Shown one piece after another: positions 28,341 to 38,001 of a stretch of 64,000 bases of DNA; the first letter of the stretch is position 1; every line of letters begins with the position of its first letter. The notes below the pieces were generated by a model, which ran no database searches, was not told where the DNA came from, and saw only the letters and a program-made list of their open reading frames with translations. This DNA comes from Chitinispirillales bacterium (GTDB lineage Bacteria; Fibrobacterota; Chitinivibrionia; Chitinivibrionales; Chitinispirillaceae): NCBI GenBank assembly GCA_031281485.1, contig JAITFI010000073.1, positions 35,349 through 99,348 of the forward strand, in the 5' to 3' direction. A program made the translations under genes and the position numbers.

Positions 28341-29129
28341 GTGAATATCGTTGTATGCATCAAGCAGGTTCCCGGCACTACGCAGGTGAAGATAAACCCG
28401 GAGACGGGCACGCTCATCCGCGACGGGGTCGAGGCAGTGGTCAACCCGTTTGACGAGTACGCCATCGAGGAGGCCGTCCGCATAAAGGAGCGGGTCGGGG
28501 GGACGGTTAAAGTTATCACCATGGGGCCGCCGCAGGCCGACGCGGCGCTTCGGAGCGCCATCTCGGTGGGCGCGGACGAGGGGTATCTCGTATCTGACCG
28601 CGCGTTCGCGGGTTCGGACACTTGGGCTACGTCATACACGCTTTCGAGCGCCATCAAGACGCTCGGCAAGGTCGATCTGATCATCTGCGGCAAGCAGGCT
28701 ATCGACGGCGACACGGCTCAGGTGGGGCCGGGGGTGGCGGAGATGCTCGACATCCCGTTCGTGGCGTGGGTGAGGAAGGTGGAGGAGGTCACCGACGCGT
28801 CCATAAAGGTGGAGCGGCTCATGGAGGAGGGGTACGACGTGGTGGAGATGCCGCTTCCGGGACTGATCACCGTCGTCAAGGAGATCAACGAGCCGCGTAT
28901 CGCCGGACTCAAGGGCAAGGGGAGGGCCAAGAACGCGGAGATAAAAAAGATCGACACGACGAATATGACGGTCGATCCCGAGCGTATCGGGCTAAAGGGC
29001 AGCCCCACGCAGGTCTTCCGCTCGTTTGTGCCGGAGCGTAAGAGCGGCGGTGAGAAAATCAGCGGGGAGGCCGCGGAACTTGCGCAAAAGGCGGCGTCCG
29101 TCATCCAAAACCTCGGCGTTGTAAAGTAA
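28341..29129 (+). CDS. etfB: electron transfer flavoprotein beta subunit
   Basis: Likely GTG start after AAGGAGGT; 'MNIVVCIKQVPGTTQVKINPETGTLIRDGVEAVVNPFDEYAIEEAVRIKE...LIICGKQAIDGDTAQVGPGVAEMLDIPFVAWV'. Confidence 0.95.
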   Translation: MNIVVCIKQVPGTTQVKINPETGTLIRDGVEAVVNPFDEYAIEEAVRIKERVGGTVKVITMGPPQADAALRSAISVGADEGYLVSDRAFAGSDTWATSYTLSSAIKTLGKVDLIICGKQAIDGDTAQVGPGVAEMLDIPFVAWVRKVEEVTDASIKVERLMEEGYDVVEMPLPGLITVVKEINEPRIAGLKGKGRAKNAEIKKIDTTNMTVDPERIGLKGSPTQVFRSFVPERKSGGEKISGEAAELAQKAASVIQNLGVVK

Positions 29130-29144
29130 AGGAGCGATTAAACA

Positions 29145-30338
29145 ATGGGAATACAAGTATCTCTTGAGAAGTGCATCGGTTGCAGTCTGTGCGTCCGGTC
29201 CTGCGCCCTCGGCGCGATAACCGTCGTCGAAAAGAAGGCGGTTATCGACACCGCGAAGTGCAATCTCTGCGCGGCTTGTTTGGAAGCTTGCAAGAAGTAT
29301 CAGGCGATCACGATCACTAAGGATTCGAGCGTTAAGATAGACGTGAACGACTGGAAGGGCGTGGCGGTCTTCGCGGAGCAGCACGAGGGCAAGGTCGCGG
29401 GCGTGTCGTTCGAGATGCTCGGCGAGGGGCGCAAGCTGGCGGACCAGCTGGGCGAGAAGCTGATCGCGGTGCTGCTCGGTTCGGGAATGGAGGCTGCGGC
29501 GGGCGACTTGGTGAAGTTCGGGGCGGACAAAGTGGTGTACTTCGACTCGCCGGAGCTTGCGAGGTTCAGGGACGACACCTACGCGGCGCTGATGTGCGAG
29601 TTCGTTGACGCCGACAAGCCAGCGATCCTCTTGGCGGGGGCGTCGGCGATAGGCAGGTCGTTCATACCAAAGGTGGCGGCGCGGGTTTGGGGCGGCCTCA
29701 CGGCGGACTGCACGAAACTTGATATCGATACGGAGAAGCGGCTGCTGCTCGGCACCCGCCCGGCGTTCGGCGGCAACCTGATGGCCACGATCATCGCCCC
29801 GCACCACAGGCCGCAGATAGCCACGGTGCGCCACAAGGTGATGAAGGCGGCGGTTCGCGACGACAGCCGCACGGGCGAGGTTGTGGTGAAAAAGGTGGAC
29901 GCCGGCAAGATAATCGAGCGGACTAAGATTCTGGACTTCGTCAAAGAGGTGGAGTCCACCGTGAACATCACCGAGGCGGACATCATCGTGTCGGGCGGGC
30001 GCGGCATGGGCAAGGCTGAGAATTTTTCGTACATCCGCGACTTGGCCGAGGCACTCGGCGGCGCTGTGGGCGCGAGCCGCGCGGCGGTGGACGCGGGTTG
30101 GATTCCGTACAGCCATCAGGTCGGACAGACGGGGAAGACGGTCTGCCCCAAGCTGTACATCGCCTGCGGCATATCGGGGTCGGTTCAGCACATGGCCGGG
30201 ATGCAGTCTTCGGACTTCATAATCGCCATCAATAAGGATCCGGCGGCGGACATCTTCCAGATAGCGAATTTGGGTCTGGTGGGAGACGCTTTGCAGGTCT
30301 TGCCGGAACTCACGAAGGCCTTTAAGGAGCGGAAGTGA
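29145..30338 (+). CDS. etfA: electron transfer flavoprotein alpha subunit with N-terminal 4Fe-4S ferredoxin domain
   Basis: Two ferredoxin CxxCxxC motifs near N-term; ETF-alpha 'VSGGRGMGKAENF', 'GASRAAVDAGWIPYSHQVGQTGKTVCPKLYIACGISGSVQHMAGMQSSDFIIAINKDPAADIF'. Confidence 0.95.
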   Translation: MGIQVSLEKCIGCSLCVRSCALGAITVVEKKAVIDTAKCNLCAACLEACKKYQAITITKDSSVKIDVNDWKGVAVFAEQHEGKVAGVSFEMLGEGRKLADQLGEKLIAVLLGSGMEAAAGDLVKFGADKVVYFDSPELARFRDDTYAALMCEFVDADKPAILLAGASAIGRSFIPKVAARVWGGLTADCTKLDIDTEKRLLLGTRPAFGGNLMATIIAPHHRPQIATVRHKVMKAAVRDDSRTGEVVVKKVDAGKIIERTKILDFVKEVESTVNITEADIIVSGGRGMGKAENFSYIRDLAEALGGAVGASRAAVDAGWIPYSHQVGQTGKTVCPKLYIACGISGSVQHMAGMQSSDFIIAINKDPAADIFQIANLGLVGDALQVLPELTKAFKERK

Positions 30339-30339
30339 C

Positions 30340-31221
30340 ATGGGAAAACCGCTGTTATCGTTGGGAATGCCGAAGGGCAGTTTGGAGGAGGCGACCTTCT
30401 CCCTGTTCAACAAGGCGGGGATAAACATAAAGCGCGGCAGCCGCTCTTACTATCCTGAGTGCGACGACCCGGAGCTTGACCTCATAGTGATGCGTCCGCA
30501 GGAGATCCCCCGCTACGTCGAGCAGGGGATCATCGACGCGGGGATAACGGGTCAGGACTGGGTCGCGGAGAATGACGCGGACATCGTTGAGGTGACGGAG
30601 CTGCACTACAGCAAGGCCTCGCGTCAGAAGTGCCGCTGGGTTCTCGCCGTACCGGAGGCCAGCCCGTTCGAACGGGCCGAGGATCTGGCCGGCAAGCACG
30701 TCGCCACGGAGCTCGTGGGGACGACAAAGCGCTTCTTCGAGTCCAAGGGCGTGAAAGACGTCCGCGTCGAGTTCTCGTGGGGCGCGACGGAGGTCAAGCC
30801 GCCGAGGCTGGCCGACGCGATTGTGGACATCACCGAGACGGGGTCGTCGCTGAAGGCGAACCGGTTGAGAATTATTGAGACGCTGATGGAGACCTGCACG
30901 GTCATAATCGCCAACAAGGCGGCGTGGTCGGACGAGGGCAAGCGCGGAAAGCTTGAGAACCTGACCATGCTGCTGCACGGCACGCTAGACGCGGAGAACT
31001 ACGTGGGTCTGAAGTGCAACGTTGAGGAGTCGGGGCTTAAAGAGATAATATCGATACTTCCCGCGTTGCATAATCCTACGGTGTCGAAGCTGTCGGACGG
31101 GAACTGGTGCGCGGTCGACACCATACTTCCGGCCAAAGACACCAAGCGCATAATCCCGCTTCTGAAGCGAGCGGGGGCTTCGGGGATTATTGAGTATCCG
31201 ATCAGCAAGGTCATAGCGTAG
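30340..31221 (+). CDS. hisG: ATP phosphoribosyltransferase (long form)
   Basis: 'LGMPKGSLEEATFSLFNKAGI', 'DLIVMRPQEIPRYVEQGIIDAGITGQDWVAE', 'LADAIVDITETGSSLKANRLRIIE', C-terminal regulatory-type domain. Confidence 0.95.
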   Translation: MGKPLLSLGMPKGSLEEATFSLFNKAGINIKRGSRSYYPECDDPELDLIVMRPQEIPRYVEQGIIDAGITGQDWVAENDADIVEVTELHYSKASRQKCRWVLAVPEASPFERAEDLAGKHVATELVGTTKRFFESKGVKDVRVEFSWGATEVKPPRLADAIVDITETGSSLKANRLRIIETLMETCTVIIANKAAWSDEGKRGKLENLTMLLHGTLDAENYVGLKCNVEESGLKEIISILPALHNPTVSKLSDGNWCAVDTILPAKDTKRIIPLLKRAGASGIIEYPISKVIA

Positions 31222-31273
31222 GTTGCGGGGCGGGGACCGCCTTTAGGTCAGCCCCCGCGCCTGAACCGTAAAC

Positions 31274-32305
31274 TCAATCGGCGTCAAACCTATAGCCTAT
31301 ACCGACTCTCGCGGAGAGCCCGTGGCTGATTCTCGTGTCCACCATAACGCCGCCCTCTTTCACGATGTCTCTTTCAATGCTGTTTTTCCACCCAACGCCG
31401 TACATCACGACGGGATGGATATATACCCTCTCGCTCACATCTATATCGCTTCCTATGCCGGCTTTAAACCATGTCCGGCTCCAAGTATTGGCCGGCCAAA
31501 CCCTTCTTATCTCCTTCGATATAATGGTACAGAGTTCATACTCAATGCCGGCGATAGGGAACAGCTTCACGGCGTCGGACAGATCGTACGGGTACTTCAG
31601 CCACAGTCCTATATTAAAGTTCAGCGCGGATATATCCCGCTCCCATTCGGAATTCATAGCCACGTAATTGGTGCGGGCCGGCCCATCCCTGATTACGCGG
31701 ATGCTATCATACGTAACGGTAATAGTCGTATTATCATCCCCCTCGGCAATCGTACTCCTTACCGTATCGGTCACCACTCTTTCAAAGGTATAAGTAGGCT
31801 CCTCTTCATTCTGTCCGACCACCTTTCTTTTCCAAGTGCCGCCCATGTACGAGAGCCCGAAAGAGGCTTCGGCGTACTTAGAGGCGAAAAAGACCCCGGC
31901 GCCGCCGCTATAATGAGGAGTTAACATCTCTTTGGTATCCGGCATCGCCCTCTTTATTATCGCTATCGAATCAGTAATCCCACCCACTAATCCCGAATCA
32001 GCCGTTATCACCCACCACGTCGAATCTTTCACATTTACCCCTACGGTTTCACCACCCACTATAATAGGGGTCTCAGTCCTTATCCCATTCCAAACAGAGG
32101 TCTTGACCGACACAAACTTCGGCATGATCTTCACAAAAATCGTATCCGTCACCGGCGACGTGACATCGCCTTTGAAGCCGCCGCCGAAATTATCGCTGAA
32201 CCGCCCCTCGAAACCGATGCTCCAATCCTGCGCCGAAACCGCCGAAACCGCCGCCGCGCCCAAGATCAACCCCGCAACCATCGCGCCTGCAATTAAATTC
32301 CTCAT
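31274..32305 (-). CDS. hypothetical outer membrane beta-barrel protein
   Basis: Signal peptide 'GAAAVSAVSAQDWSIGFEGRF' and alternating aromatic/hydrophobic strands to 'RVGIGYRFDAD'. Confidence 0.6.
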   Translation of the reverse strand: MRNLIAGAMVAGLILGAAAVSAVSAQDWSIGFEGRFSDNFGGGFKGDVTSPVTDTIFVKIMPKFVSVKTSVWNGIRTETPIIVGGETVGVNVKDSTWWVITADSGLVGGITDSIAIIKRAMPDTKEMLTPHYSGGAGVFFASKYAEASFGLSYMGGTWKRKVVGQNEEEPTYTFERVVTDTVRSTIAEGDDNTTITVTYDSIRVIRDGPARTNYVAMNSEWERDISALNFNIGLWLKYPYDLSDAVKLFPIAGIEYELCTIISKEIRRVWPANTWSRTWFKAGIGSDIDVSERVYIHPVVMYGVGWKNSIERDIVKEGGVMVDTRISHGLSARVGIGYRFDAD

Positions 32306-32690
32306 TCCTCACTCCTTTTTCAAGTAAAAAATATGGTGTCGCCGCCGATAAAGCCAAGGCCGCAAAAGCCGTTCCATAACGATGGCATCATTATCTATAA
32401 ATATAATAACGGGGATTACGAAAGTCAATAAAAAGAGTCAAAGTCTTTAAATTCTTTAAAGTCAAACAATTAAAGTCCTTTTATTGGGACAGTGCCCGAC
32501 AAAGCCGGAATTATTACCCTAACCACCGGCCTTACATGGATTTTACACAGTTTTTACCTATTCTTAACATATAATTTTTGCTTTTTCACTACAAATAAAC
32601 TATATTTATCACTCTTATATTTTTGCAAATTAATGTGCGTTAATGTATATTTATCATGGATTTAGCTTTGTTATAAGAAAGGCTACCGAT

Positions 32691-33830
32691 ATGAAAAGAA
32701 TGCTATTGACCGCCGCGGCGCTGGCGTGGGGGCTATGCGCCCTCCCAAACCGGACGGCGGCTGTTCCGGTGCAGGATATGTCGGTATTTTCGCTGGCCGC
32801 GGAGTACTACGGCACGCTGAACGGACACTTCGCGCTCTACGACTTCGACTCTTCCGCGCTGTCGGCGCACTTCTTGCGGTTGCATTACTCCCCCACCCCG
32901 TGGCTACGCCTGAGCGGCGGTTTAGGAGGCAGCCGCGCCTACGCGTCGCCCTCAATTTACGGCGCCGAGATGGGGCTTTCCATGACGGGCGGCGTCGGGT
33001 TCTACACTCCAAAATTCTTCAGGTTCCTGTCGCTCACCGCGGGATACGACTGCTTATACTTGACCGCCGCGGAAAGAAGCGAAATCTACCGTTCGCACGC
33101 GATACCGCGTATAAATCAGGCGACCGGGGCGACAACGTTCGATACCGTCGTCTACGTGGGCGAGGCCAAGCGGGGCGCCACGACGGCTGTCCTTCACGCT
33201 CCGAGCGCGGGGATTATCCTCCGCCTGAGCAGGTTCGCGGATTGCGAGATCGGCGGGGTCTATCACTACTTTAACATAAAAAACAAGGATAGGGCCGTCA
33301 CCGTCACGGATTACGACGACGAGGGGGCGGCGGTCACCGCTCCCGACTATAAGACGACGGGCACCGGCGGCGAGCTTACCGATCAGACGCGCCTCTATGC
33401 CGCCGTGACGCTCCACGAGCGGAACAGCGGCGCGTATGTCGCGGGCGGAGCAAGCTACGCCCTGACAAACGCGGTGGAGAACGATAACACGATCCTCCCG
33501 AACTTTTCGGTTTGGGGGCAGATAGGCCTTATAATGAGGGATCCGAGGGAGAAGCCCCGCGACGGTTTCTGGCACCGGCGGCGCGGCGGGGCTTACGAGG
33601 AGCTCAAAGCCAGGGAAGAGCGCATGGCCGAGGCGCTGAACTACGGTTCGGAGCGCGGCGAGCGGCGCCGGCACGGCCGGGGGCCGCGCCGCGGGAGTAA
33701 CGGGACGCCGCCGAGGGCTGTAACCGAGGCCGTCAATAAAGACGCTGCTGTAACCAAAGCCAATGACGAGGACGTCGCGGCAACCGAATCCGGCGGCGAA
33801 GAGGCAGATGCCGCGACAACCGAGGAATAA
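32691..33830 (+). CDS. hypothetical outer membrane/surface protein with charged low-complexity C-terminus
   Basis: ATG at 32691 after AAGAAAGG; signal peptide 'MKRMLLTAAALAWGLCALPNRTAA'; barrel-like strands; charged tail. Confidence 0.6.
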   Translation: MKRMLLTAAALAWGLCALPNRTAAVPVQDMSVFSLAAEYYGTLNGHFALYDFDSSALSAHFLRLHYSPTPWLRLSGGLGGSRAYASPSIYGAEMGLSMTGGVGFYTPKFFRFLSLTAGYDCLYLTAAERSEIYRSHAIPRINQATGATTFDTVVYVGEAKRGATTAVLHAPSAGIILRLSRFADCEIGGVYHYFNIKNKDRAVTVTDYDDEGAAVTAPDYKTTGTGGELTDQTRLYAAVTLHERNSGAYVAGGASYALTNAVENDNTILPNFSVWGQIGLIMRDPREKPRDGFWHRRRGGAYEELKAREERMAEALNYGSERGERRRHGRGPRRGSNGTPPRAVTEAVNKDAAVTKANDEDVAATESGGEEADAATTEE

Positions 33831-33840
33831 GGGCCGCCAA

Positions 33841-35073
33841 ATGGCAAAGTTTTCGTACAAGGCGCGTGACACGCAGGAGCGTCTGCATAGCGGGACAATG
33901 GATTGCGGCTCCGTCGACGAGTGCGCCGGACGCCTCGAGGAGAGGGGCCTGCTTCCGGTCGCCGTGGAAGAGCTGAACTTCGACGGCACGGACGGCACAT
34001 TCTCCGAAAGGGTCGCCGTGCGGTTCCGCGCAATGAAGACCCGCGTACCGTACCGCAACGTGGTGTTCTTCACGAGGCAATTGGCCACAATGATAAACGG
34101 CGGCGTACCGCTCCCGCGAGCGGTCGAGCAGTTGAGCCGCGACGAGATACCGACCTTCAAGAGCATGCTGGAGCAGGTATGCTACGACTTGGGGATGGGT
34201 TCCAACTTCTCCGACGCCATCTCCAAGCACCCCGGAGCGTTCAGCGGCATGTTCGTCTCGGTGGTCCGCGCCGGCGAAACGGCGGGGGCGCTGGACACCG
34301 TGTTAAACCAGCTCGCCGACTACATGGAGAACATAGAGACCATGAAATCCAAGGTAAAAGCGGCAATGCGTTACCCGACGGCCATCTCCGTCTTCGTCTT
34401 CGTTATCGTCGCCGGCGTAATGATAAAACTGGTCCCTATCTTCAAGGACATGTACGCCGGCTTCGGGTTCAAACTGCCCGGGCCCACGCTGTTCCTCATC
34501 TCCGTCTCCGACGCGATACGGAACAACGCGCTGATAACGATCTTGATCATAGCCGCCATAGCCGGCGCGGTCTTCACGTTGCAAAACGTGAACTCCACAA
34601 ACTATATGATTGATAAGTACATACTGAAATTACCGATCTTCGGCGGCATACTGCGCAAAAACATTTTGGCGATCTACTGCCGCACCATGTCCCTGCTGAT
34701 GAACAGCGGCACCCCGATATTGGAGGCTACGCGGATATCCGAAACGACGGTAAGCAACAAACACTACTCCAAAGCGCTTACAGGCGTCTACAACGACCTA
34801 CAGCACGGCGAACCGCTCTCGGAAGCGCTGATCCGAGCCGGGGAGTTCCCGGTCCTTGTCACCCAGATGGTCTCCACAGGAGAGGAGAGCGGCAGGATAG
34901 ACGAACTGTTGACTAAAGCCGCGGAATTCTACGACAAAGAGATCCGCAACGTTGTGGACTCTCTGACATCAATCATTGAACCTATATTGATAGTGATACT
35001 TGGCGGAATCGTGGGCGGGATATTGATTGCGCTTTATTTACCGGTATTCTCTATTGGTAAGTTAATTAAATAA
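33841..35073 (+). CDS. pilC: type IV pilus/type II secretion inner membrane platform protein PilC/GspF
   Basis: 'MAKFSYKARD', 'VVFFTRQLATMINGGVPLPRAVEQL', 'VTQMVSTGEESGRIDELLTKAAEFYDKEI'. Confidence 0.93.
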   Translation: MAKFSYKARDTQERLHSGTMDCGSVDECAGRLEERGLLPVAVEELNFDGTDGTFSERVAVRFRAMKTRVPYRNVVFFTRQLATMINGGVPLPRAVEQLSRDEIPTFKSMLEQVCYDLGMGSNFSDAISKHPGAFSGMFVSVVRAGETAGALDTVLNQLADYMENIETMKSKVKAAMRYPTAISVFVFVIVAGVMIKLVPIFKDMYAGFGFKLPGPTLFLISVSDAIRNNALITILIIAAIAGAVFTLQNVNSTNYMIDKYILKLPIFGGILRKNILAIYCRTMSLLMNSGTPILEATRISETTVSNKHYSKALTGVYNDLQHGEPLSEALIRAGEFPVLVTQMVSTGEESGRIDELLTKAAEFYDKEIRNVVDSLTSIIEPILIVILGGIVGGILIALYLPVFSIGKLIK

Positions 35074-35080
35074 AACCTAA

Positions 35081-35355
35081 AAAGTCAAATTCTTTAAAAG
35101 ATTAAAGTCAAATTCTTTTTTTTTAGACGAAGCCTTCGGCTTCATAGGATATGCGGGGCTAAACCCCGCATATATAAAATCAAAGTCAAAAGATAAAAAC
35201 GCCGATTTTGACTTTGACTTTGAAGTTGACTTTATATGCGGGGTTTAGCCCCGCATATCCTATGGAAGGGCGCGATTTATCGCGCACTTCCGTCTAAAAA
35301 TGAATTTGATTTTAAAGATTTTAAAGACTTTAAGGCTTTTAAAAGATTTTGATTT
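35081..35355. repeat. Composite palindromic intergenic element, copy 2 (core 35125-35295)
   Basis: GAAGCCTTCGGCTTC - GCGGGGCTAAACCCCGC - spacer - GCGGGGTTTAGCCCCGC - GGAAGGGCGCGATTTATCGCGCACTTCC. Confidence 0.92.
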
Positions 35356-35394
35356 AATAAATTCATTTTAACCATTAACAAAAGGAGGTGTAGT

Positions 35395-35841
35395 ATGAAA
35401 GCTCGTTTTTTACAGAGCGTCAGGGGCAGTAAGGGGTTTACCCTTGTTGAGGTCATCGTCGTCGCGGTGATAGTGTTGATTTTGGCGGCGGTGGCGATTC
35501 CTCTTTATCTCGGGTATGTACGGGACGCGAGAAAGGACGTCGCGACGAACGCCGCCAGCGAAGTCGCGCAATTTCTCGCCGCCGAGATTCAGAGAGGAAG
35601 GTTAGCGCAGCCGATCGATATCAACACGATATCGCGTACCCTTAATCCGGAGAGGCCCGGCGACTTACCGCAGCAGGTTTTAGAGGTCAACGGCGAGGGC
35701 GAAGCTAATGTGAACAGGGTTTTGATTCCCACGGATTTCAAAGCCTCCATCGACGGCGACTTCGCTGTCGTTACGTATAACAACGATGCAAATATATTCG
35801 GACGCGTCCGTTTTACGGAGGCTATCAACGGCGGCAGGTAA
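35395..35841 (+). CDS. type IV prepilin-like protein
   Basis: 'KGFTLVEVIVVAVIVLILAAVAIPLYLGYVRDARKD' class III signal; AGGAGG SD. Confidence 0.93.
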   Translation: MKARFLQSVRGSKGFTLVEVIVVAVIVLILAAVAIPLYLGYVRDARKDVATNAASEVAQFLAAEIQRGRLAQPIDINTISRTLNPERPGDLPQQVLEVNGEGEANVNRVLIPTDFKASIDGDFAVVTYNNDANIFGRVRFTEAINGGR

Positions 35842-35856
35842 GAAACGGAGACAAAG

Positions 35857-36213
35857 ATGTGGATGTCCCAAAGCAAAGAGAAGTATGAAGCCGTAAGGAG
35901 AGGATTTACCATAGTAGAGGTAATAATAGTGGCGGTAATCGTCCTGATCCTCTCCGCCGCGGCAATACCGATGTACGACGGTTTCATCAAGAGCGCCCGT
36001 CAAGACGCGGTGGACGGCCTCGCCGAAGCCGCCGGAGCGGCGGCCAATTCTTATTGGCGCAAAACGGGGGCGATCCCCGAAATAACGGCGCCAAACGCGC
36101 CGCCGCTCAATCTTTATTACGATAACGCCAAACATAAGTTATCGATAAGCGGGGACAGTTTAATTGCGGAAGATATAAAGTATAAAGTAAGGAAGGCCGT
36201 GTACTTTAAGTGA
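35857..36213 (+). CDS. second type IV prepilin-like protein
   Basis: 'RRGFTIVEVIIVAVIVLILSAAAIPMYDGFIKSARQD'. Confidence 0.9.
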   Translation: MWMSQSKEKYEAVRRGFTIVEVIIVAVIVLILSAAAIPMYDGFIKSARQDAVDGLAEAAGAAANSYWRKTGAIPEITAPNAPPLNLYYDNAKHKLSISGDSLIAEDIKYKVRKAVYFK

Positions 36214-36225
36214 TTAATAGTTGTC

Positions 36226-36349
36226 TTAACTAAGATTAGAAAAGAGATTATAGGATTGAAAAGATTAAAAACGCTAATTTGATGCGGGTTTTAATCCTAA
36301 AATCCTTTAAATCTTAAAAATCCTAATTCAGACAGGCTTTTTAAAAAGA
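36226..36349. repeat. AGGATT-type inverted repeat, copy B
   Basis: 'GTCTTAACTAAGATTAG...GATTATAGGATTGAAAAGATTAAAAAC' and inverted 'GTTTTAATCCTAAAATCCTTTAAATCTTAAAAATCCTAATTCAGACAG'. Confidence 0.7.
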
Positions 36350-36377
36350 TTATAAACACGGATAGGGTGTCGTCGAT

Positions 36378-37343
36378 ATGGCAAAAAAACAAATATTCAT
36401 AGGCGTTGATATGGACTCCGTCTCGGTCCGCGGCGTACGCCTCGCTTTTGATCCTGACAAGAGCGGCGGGAACTCCACGCAATCGGCTTGGGAGCTGCTG
36501 TCAGCGGCGGAGGTTAACGGCGGCAATTTTCTCGACGACGCGCAAGCCGTTTCCGCGCTGAAAAATTTGCGCGAAAACCTCAAGGGCCGCCCGTCGGACA
36601 AGGTGTCGGTTTGCCTATCCGGCAAGCAAACTTACGCCGTTCGGATGGACGTGCGTAAAATTCCCGAAGAAGAGATGGCGGGAATGTTGAGGCTCGAACT
36701 GCGCAAAAGCATGCCGTTCGAGCTTTCGGCGGCCACCATTGACTATCAGATTCTGCCGACTGAGTCTAACGATAACGTCTACGCGAACGCGGGCGTTTCG
36801 GTTATGGTCAGCGCCGCCGCGGACTCTTATTTGGAGCGTCAGGCGGCTATATACGGCAAGGCGGGACTGCCGCCGTACCACGCCGACGTTTTGCCCGTTT
36901 CCGTGGCAAACGCTTTCTGGGCCGCTTGCGGAGACGGCGCGGCGGAACCGGAAGGCGCGGTTTTGCTTCTTCACCTCGGGGCGGACGTTTGCACCCTTGT
37001 GATCGACGGGCGGAACGCGCCGTTTTTCAGCCGCGCCTTCTCGTTCAATATGTCAAAGACGGCAGGCGATGATAAAACGGCGGATATCTCCTCATCAATA
37101 AACATTTTGGCCGACGAGGTAACCAAGTCGGCGGCCTATTACAAAAACACTAATCGTATAAACGGTATCTCGTCCATATCTATATCGGGCGCGTACGCGT
37201 CGCACCCGGCGCTTGACGAATTGACAAATAAGACCGGTTATTCGGTACGCGTAGTTCAAACCGCGTCGCTCGTACGGGCGGAAAAGCCGCTTGAGCCGGG
37301 GAAATACGATTTGGCGATCGCGCTTGCCATGCAGGCGGCGTGA
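36378..37343 (+). CDS. pilM: PilM-like type IV pilus assembly ATPase-fold protein
   Basis: Position upstream of pilN/O/P/Q; 'KQIFIGVDMDSVSVRGVRL', 'EEMAGMLRLELRKSMPFELSAATIDYQIL'. Confidence 0.78.
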   Translation: MAKKQIFIGVDMDSVSVRGVRLAFDPDKSGGNSTQSAWELLSAAEVNGGNFLDDAQAVSALKNLRENLKGRPSDKVSVCLSGKQTYAVRMDVRKIPEEEMAGMLRLELRKSMPFELSAATIDYQILPTESNDNVYANAGVSVMVSAAADSYLERQAAIYGKAGLPPYHADVLPVSVANAFWAACGDGAAEPEGAVLLLHLGADVCTLVIDGRNAPFFSRAFSFNMSKTAGDDKTADISSSINILADEVTKSAAYYKNTNRINGISSISISGAYASHPALDELTNKTGYSVRVVQTASLVRAEKPLEPGKYDLAIALAMQAA

Positions 37344-37374
37344 TTTATCTGTAGAAAGGGAACAGGGTGCGGGT

Positions 37375-38001
37375 ATGGCGATAAGGTACAGTACGAACCT
37401 CATGAAGTCGGCGCTTGCTGCCGAGAAGCGGGACAACGAGAGCCGGTTGAAGATGGCGCTCTTGTTCATCGTCTGCTTCGGGGCGCTCGGCGGGGCGGCG
37501 ATTTACGTATACGCCCAGATTTCGCTCATGGAGCATACGCTGTACGCCGAGAGGCTGAAGCTGCTGAAGGTCGAGGCGGAGTACCGCAATTACCAAGAGG
37601 AGGTCTCCGTCGTCAACAAGGCCGACGTCGAGCTTTTAGGCCGACTCCAGACAAACCGGATATACTGGACGCGCAAGCTGGACGCAATGGCGCGGTACCT
37701 GCCTGAAGCGGAGCCTATATCATATTGGATAACCAAGTTCGGTTACAACGACAACAGCAAGACGTTTACCGTAAACGGGTACGGTTACATCACGCAGCGG
37801 CAGGAGCAGCTTTTGGAGCTTGAACGATACTTAGACAGTTTGCGCGCAAACCCCTCATACGCGTATATCTTCGGCGCCACCTACCTGAAATCCGCGGTAA
37901 GGAGCGACGAACAACCACTGCGGCCGACAGACCCGAGGCGAGAGCGCGAACGCGTCAGCTTTGAGTACGCTTCCTTGAGAAAGGGGGCGGAACGCAGATG
38001 A
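37375..38001 (+). CDS. pilN: PilN-like pilus assembly protein
   Basis: Single N-terminal TM 'LLFIVCFGALGGAAIYVYAQI' then coiled-coil; synteny; overlaps next ORF start. Confidence 0.7.
   Translation: MAIRYSTNLMKSALAAEKRDNESRLKMALLFIVCFGALGGAAIYVYAQISLMEHTLYAERLKLLKVEAEYRNYQEEVSVVNKADVELLGRLQTNRIYWTRKLDAMARYLPEAEPISYWITKFGYNDNSKTFTVNGYGYITQRQEQLLELERYLDSLRANPSYAYIFGATYLKSAVRSDEQPLRPTDPRRERERVSFEYASLRKGAERR

Noticed and set aside
28992-30428. 478-aa minus-strand ORF
   Set aside because: Antisense to confidently identified etfA/hisG; Arg/His/Leu-rich composition typical of an antisense frame in GC-rich DNA.
33054-34166. 370-aa minus-strand ORF
   Set aside because: Antisense to the 32691 CDS and pilC; no recognisable domain and typical shadow-ORF composition.
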